DNA of 64,000 bases. It comes from Streptomyces sp. NBC_01428. Lineage in GTDB: Bacteria; Actinomycetota; Actinomycetes; Streptomycetales; Streptomycetaceae. The position numbers and the translations under genes were made by a program. The notes under the pieces are model-generated. The model saw only the letters and a list, made by a program, of their open reading frames with translations, was not told where the DNA came from and searched no databases. Shown here piece after piece: positions 60,823 to 64,000 of the stretch (positions are counted from its first letter, which is position 1; each line of letters begins with the position of its first letter). The stretch spans positions 4,836,001 through 4,900,000 of the forward strand of contig NZ_CP109499.1 of assembly GCF_036231965.1 (NCBI RefSeq). Direction: 5' to 3'.

Positions 60823-62400
60823 TTACCGAGCCGTCCCGGCGGGGCTCGGGGAGGGGGTCGCGCCGGGCTGGTTCTCCTTGGGGAGATGGCGGCTGACCTC
60901 GGCGCTCGTGAGGCCGAGACCGCCCAGCTTGATCTCGTCCCAGGCCTGGAGATGCCGGGTGTCCCGGTCGAAGTAGAGGACCGAGGCCTCGATCGGGTCC
61001 GGGTACGTGCCCTCGACCGCCCGCAGACCGCTGCCGCCCGTCGAGCCCTCGACGCGCAGCCGGGTGCCGTACTTCATGACCTCCATCTCCTCGTGGTGCA
61101 GATGGCCGGAGAGCACCAGCGGCACCACGCCGTCCGTCCCGCGCGCGGCGGCGGGTTCGTGCACGATCGCGACGTCCGCCGGGGTGCCCGCGGCGCGCTG
61201 GTCGCGCAGGGCCGAGGCGAGGCGGGCGCCGGCGAGGTCCTCCGCCGCGTCGCCGCCGGGCGCGACCGCGCGGTCCGGGGTGAACTGGGGGTCGCCGATG
61301 CCCGCGAAGCGCAGCCCGGCGACGGAGACGGCCCGGCCGTCGTCGAGGACGTGGACGTTCTTCATCCGTTCGAGGTAGCTCTGGGTGAGGCGCGAGTCGT
61401 GGTTGCCGCGCACCCAGACGTACGGGGCGCCCAGGTCCGGGACCGGGTCCAGGAAGCCGTTCTCGGCGGCCGTGCCGTGGTCCATGGTGTCGCCGGAGTC
61501 GACGATCACGTTGATGGAGTACTGCTTCACGAGCGAGGCGATGATCTTCCAGCTCGCCGGGTTGAGGTGGATGTCGGAGACGTGCAGGACCCGGATCGTG
61601 GTCGGGTCGGGCTCGTAGGCGGGGAGGGTGGACGTGACGTCGTACAGCTTCGTCACGTTCGTCACCAGGCGCGCCAGCTCCTTCTGGTAGACGTCGAACT
61701 CGCTGACGATGTTGCGGGCGTTGCCGACCAGGGAGGGCGCGGAGGACAGCAGCCCGGAGTACTTCGGTTCCAGGACCGAGTTGGGGTTCCAGGTGGCGAA
61801 GGCGGTCGCTCCGGAGGCGGCCAGCAGGGCGAGGGCGAGGCCGCCGGCGGCGAGGGCCCGGCGCGGCCGGCGGTAGACGCCGAGGCCGAGCGCGGTGGCG
61901 CCGACGACCACGGCTATGCAGGAGCGCACGGCCAGGTCGATCGTGCCGTCCTCGACGTCGCGGGCCACTTCGTCCTGGAGGCCGGAGAGCCGTTCGGGGT
62001 GGTCGACGAGGGCCTGGGCGCGGTCCGGGTCGAGCTGGTCCACGTCCACGTCGAGGCGCAGCGGGGCCCGGTGGCTCGCGAGCTCCAGGGCGCCGAGCGG
62101 TGAGACGTTGATCTTCGTGCCGCCGGTGAGGGAGGGACGCAGGGTCATGGTGGTGTTCATGGGGCCGACGGGGACCCGCACGTTGCCCACGACCAGCAGT
62201 CCGAGCCAGGCGCCGAGCAGCACCACGCTGAGGAGTCCGAGGGCGCGGACGTACGGGTTGGGCCGGGCGGCGAGCTCCGGCACGGCGCGCGAGCGGCGGG
62301 CGCGACGGCGGCCGAGGGCGCCGAGGGTGGGGAGCGCCCGGCGGGCGCGGTCGGCGGTACGGCGGACGAGGGCGGTTGCGGCGGCGGGGGCGCGGACCAT
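60823..62400 (-). CDS. Membrane-anchored metallophosphoesterase
   Basis: 525 aa. N-terminal transmembrane helix LGLLSVVLLGAWLGLLVVGN (about residues 53-72) and two more around 160-205, with an outer segment between. The calcineurin-like domain (270-480) has all metal motifs: HVSDIHLNP, DSGDTMDHG, RGNHDSRL and SGHLHHEEM. The active site should face outside. Substrates of this branch are unknown. A Pro/Ser-rich tail closes the protein. ATG 62400. Confidence 0.9.
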   Translation of the reverse strand: MVRAPAAATALVRRTADRARRALPTLGALGRRRARRSRAVPELAARPNPYVRALGLLSVVLLGAWLGLLVVGNVRVPVGPMNTTMTLRPSLTGGTKINVSPLGALELASHRAPLRLDVDVDQLDPDRAQALVDHPERLSGLQDEVARDVEDGTIDLAVRSCIAVVVGATALGLGVYRRPRRALAAGGLALALLAASGATAFATWNPNSVLEPKYSGLLSSAPSLVGNARNIVSEFDVYQKELARLVTNVTKLYDVTSTLPAYEPDPTTIRVLHVSDIHLNPASWKIIASLVKQYSINVIVDSGDTMDHGTAAENGFLDPVPDLGAPYVWVRGNHDSRLTQSYLERMKNVHVLDDGRAVSVAGLRFAGIGDPQFTPDRAVAPGGDAAEDLAGARLASALRDQRAAGTPADVAIVHEPAAARGTDGVVPLVLSGHLHHEEMEVMKYGTRLRVEGSTGGSGLRAVEGTYPDPIEASVLYFDRDTRHLQAWDEIKLGGLGLTSAEVSRHLPKENQPGATPSPSPAGTAR

Positions 62401-62499
62401 TGGTCCCGTATGCCCAAGTGCCGGGGCGGGTATGCGGACGGCGCCCGCCCCGGCGGGGACGCGGCGGCTCGGACGCGTGTACGCCTGGCCGCCGTCCGG

Positions 62500-62850
62500 T
62501 CAGCCCCAGCCCAGCTCGTGCAGCCGTTCGTCGTCGATCCCGAAGTGGTGGGCGATCTCGTGGATGACGGTCACGGCGACCTCGTGGACCACCTCGTCCG
62601 GGGTCTCGCACATCCGCAGGATGGGACCCATGTAGATCGAGATGCGGTCGGGGAGCACTCCGGCGTACCACTCGCCGCGGTCGGTGAGCGGGGTTCCTTC
62701 GTAGAGGCCGAGGAGTTCGGGGTCGTCGGCCGGGGGCTCGTCCTCGACGAACACGGCGACGTTGTCCATGACCCGGGTCAGCTCGGGCGGGATCTTGTCG
62801 AGGGCCTGGCTCACGAGCTCTTCGAAGGTTTCGCGCGTCATCTCCAGCAC
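62500..62850 (-). CDS. Small metallopeptidase family protein (zincin-like)
   Basis: 116 aa. The motif VTVIHEIAHHFGIDDERLHE contains HExxH plus a downstream Asp, as in the one-domain actinobacterial metallopeptidase family; upstream VAVFVEDEPPADDPELLGLY and ILPDRISIYMGP-type strand (LPDRISIYMGPILRMC) complete it. No signal peptide, so cytoplasmic. GTG 62850 (LEMTRETFEELV) lies six nt after GACAAT and may be leaderless; ATG 62841 is an alternative. Confidence 0.88.
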   Translation of the reverse strand: MLEMTRETFEELVSQALDKIPPELTRVMDNVAVFVEDEPPADDPELLGLYEGTPLTDRGEWYAGVLPDRISIYMGPILRMCETPDEVVHEVAVTVIHEIAHHFGIDDERLHELGWG

Positions 62851-63166
62851 AGGGCCATTGTCGGGGACGAGGTGCTCCCGGCGGGTACCGGCGGAGGGTC
62901 CGACGGGGCCGGATGTGGCGTGGGGCCTCGGACCGCACCCCGGCCCCGGGCACGCTCCCCGGACATCGAACTGTCCTGACGGACCCTCCGCGTGACGCGT
63001 CGTCAGCGGTCGGCACGGCAGTCCGGGTGCGTCCCCGGGCCCGGCCGGGCCCGCGGGCGCGTGTCCTCTTGCGGGCGGCGGGAGTTGGACAGGGGGAACT
63101 CCCGTTCCTTCCCCGCGCTCCCGGCTCCGCCCGAGCGGGGGACGCCCCCTACGGAGGTGGCCGCCC
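62851..63166. other. Divergent intergenic region, no gene seen
   Basis: 316 bp between the metallopeptidase and the lipoprotein genes, both promoters being here. No repeat or hairpin stands out. Confidence 0.5.
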
Positions 63167-63685
63167 GTGCGCGCCTTGTACGTACCCGTCCGTCTGGCCG
63201 CCACGGTCATGGCCGTCGCAGCCGCCGCCGGCTGCATGAGCGTGGGGAACGACGGGGACGACCGGCCCGGGCCCTCGCACTCGGCGGGGCATCGGGCCGG
63301 CGAGGAGCCGGACGGCGGGACCTCGGTGGGCGGCGGCGGGATCGGGTCGCACGGCGGGAAGGGTGGCAAGGGTCACAAGGGGTCGCCGAAGCCGGGCGAG
63401 TCGGAGTCGGGTGACGCGTCTCCCTCGGCGTCCGCGTCGAAGGGCGGCAATCCGTCCGCGAAGGCGACGGACAAGGGCGGCGGCGACCCGTCCACGGACC
63501 CGGTGCCGCCGGGTGAGCCGACCCCCACGCGCACGACGGCGGAACCGACCCCCGAACCACCGCCCGTGTCGACGCCCCCGTCGTCCGATCCGGGGTCCGC
63601 CGAACCGTCGTCGTCGGCGCACGAGCAGCCCGCGACCCAGCTCGTCCAGCGGGAGCCGGCACCCGAGGCCGGCTCGCCCGTCTAG
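63167..63685 (+). CDS. Putative lipoprotein, low-complexity
   Basis: 172 aa. Short signal peptide RALYVPVRLAATVMAVAAAA with lipobox AAGC (Cys at residue 23). The rest is Gly/Ser/Lys- then Pro/Thr/Glu-rich without folded-domain signs, like a wall-spanning linker. GTG 63167 has GGAGGTGG upstream. Function unknown. Confidence 0.7.
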   Translation: MRALYVPVRLAATVMAVAAAAGCMSVGNDGDDRPGPSHSAGHRAGEEPDGGTSVGGGGIGSHGGKGGKGHKGSPKPGESESGDASPSASASKGGNPSAKATDKGGGDPSTDPVPPGEPTPTRTTAEPTPEPPPVSTPPSSDPGSAEPSSSAHEQPATQLVQREPAPEAGSPV

Positions 63686-63921
63686 GCTCCTGGCGGCGGC
63701 CAAAGGTGTCCTGACCTGGGCGTATGGGGTCGGGTTTGCCTTCAGGGGTGGAGGGTGCGTATGGTGGTAGATCGTTTGATCCCATTTGCCCGGCGCCGCC
63801 AAAGAGAGCGCCGCGTGGCGCGTACTCTCCCTTGCCGTGGCCGGACCGCATAGAGGCGGTCGATTGCGACTTCACGGAGTTTGGGCGCGTGCCGAAGAAC
63901 TCCGGAAGGTTCGCATTTCGC
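63686..63921 (+). promoter_or_regulatory. Long leader region of the helicase gene
   Basis: 236 bp. GCGCC-GCGT-GGCGC around 63807-63820 lies inside a wider GAGAG...CTCTC inverted repeat, giving a hairpin about 100 nt before the start. Long structured leaders are usual for cold-responsive RNA helicase genes. Confidence 0.35.
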
Positions 63922-64000
63922 ATGTCTGTTTCCAGTACTGATCACGTCGTCGTGCCCGAGAACGACCAGAACGACACCGTGAACGAGATCATCGAGGTCG
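63922..64000 (+). CDS. Start of a gene cut by the window, probably DEAD-box RNA helicase
   Basis: Only 26 codons are visible: MSVSSTDHVVVPENDQNDTV then NEIIEV. There is no helicase motif in this part; the assignment comes from recalled gene order in S. coelicolor after the hrpA region and a recalled similar N-terminus. GAAGG lies 12 nt upstream. Confidence 0.5.
   Translation, partial: MSVSSTDHVVVPENDQNDTVNEIIEV

Noticed and set aside
62992..63414. Plus-strand frame in the gap before the last lipoprotein
   Set aside because: Arg/Gly-rich shadow-type composition and overlap with the better supported lipoprotein frame.

Overview
The window is chromosomal core DNA from a Streptomyces species. 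It is very GC-rich with GC-biased third codon positions, the tRNA genes mostly lack an encoded CCA, GTG starts are common, and recognisable Streptomyces developmental genes are present (sigF/sigN-type sigma factors, bldC, an Lsr2 paralogue). From memory, the gene order matches the S. coelicolor stretch that runs from just before sigN/sigF through upp, dnaX-purD, purC, purSQL, purF-purM, vdh and bldC to hrpA. No integrase, transposase, phage gene or CRISPR array was seen, even next to the nine tRNA genes.

Layout. 1-4100: a 5'-truncated 14-TM exporter, a TetR regulator, a dispersed Streptomyces intergenic repeat, a PPOX-type flavin/F420 protein and a GAF-ANTAR protein. 4100-8160: a minus-strand unit encoding a MarR regulator, an MFS exporter with three C-terminal transthyretin-like (carboxypeptidase-regulatory) domains, and a YceI protein carrying the same type of domain; two palindromic operators precede marR. 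8360-12430: small membrane and lipoproteins and the sigma factor pair sigN and sigF. 12690-20990: tRNA-Ser, tadA and its associated gene, upp, a LytR_C protein, a HerA-like ATPase, HdeD and an HhH-GPD glycosylase. 21085-25865: an iron box followed by a penicillin-acylase/GNAT pair and a CopC-CopD copper protein with a His-Asp-Gly-Gly repeat tail. 26050-35320: tRNA-Ser, SRP RNA, dnaX, purD, an M48-protease-like membrane protein that has lost its zinc motif, a dimethylformamidase-like protein and purC. 35420-40630: three tRNA-Gly genes around an ABC transporter/two-component operon, then the Lsr2 paralogue. 40990-44190: purS-purQ-purL with 4-nt overlaps. 44260-48790: a divergent MFS/TetR pair, a mycothiol-dependent isomerase family protein and a META lipoprotein. 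48850-51520: purF-purM. 51675-55250: DUF3073, valine dehydrogenase, an unknown protein and bldC with an extended leader. 55720-64000: a DUF6274 protein, hrpA enclosed by two tRNA-Asp copies, the tRNA-Glu-Asp-Phe operon, a metallophosphoesterase, a small zinc metallopeptidase, a lipoprotein and the first codons of a probable RNA helicase.

How it fits together. Seven purine genes (purD, C, S, Q, L, F, M) occur in four transcription units scattered through 23 kb, interleaved with translation genes (tRNAs, tadA, SRP RNA) and developmental regulators. Two exporters sit next to their own regulators (MarR, TetR), and one ABC exporter forms a four-gene operon with a NarL-type two-component system that has a matching palindrome at its promoter. 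Several start codons lie 6-9 nt after a -10-like hexamer without a ribosome site, so leaderless mRNAs are probable. The most interesting leads are the shared transthyretin-like module of the MFS/YceI pair, the iron-box acylase/GNAT pair, the M48-like pseudoprotease, and structured regulatory DNA upstream of sigF, sigN, lsrL and bldC.
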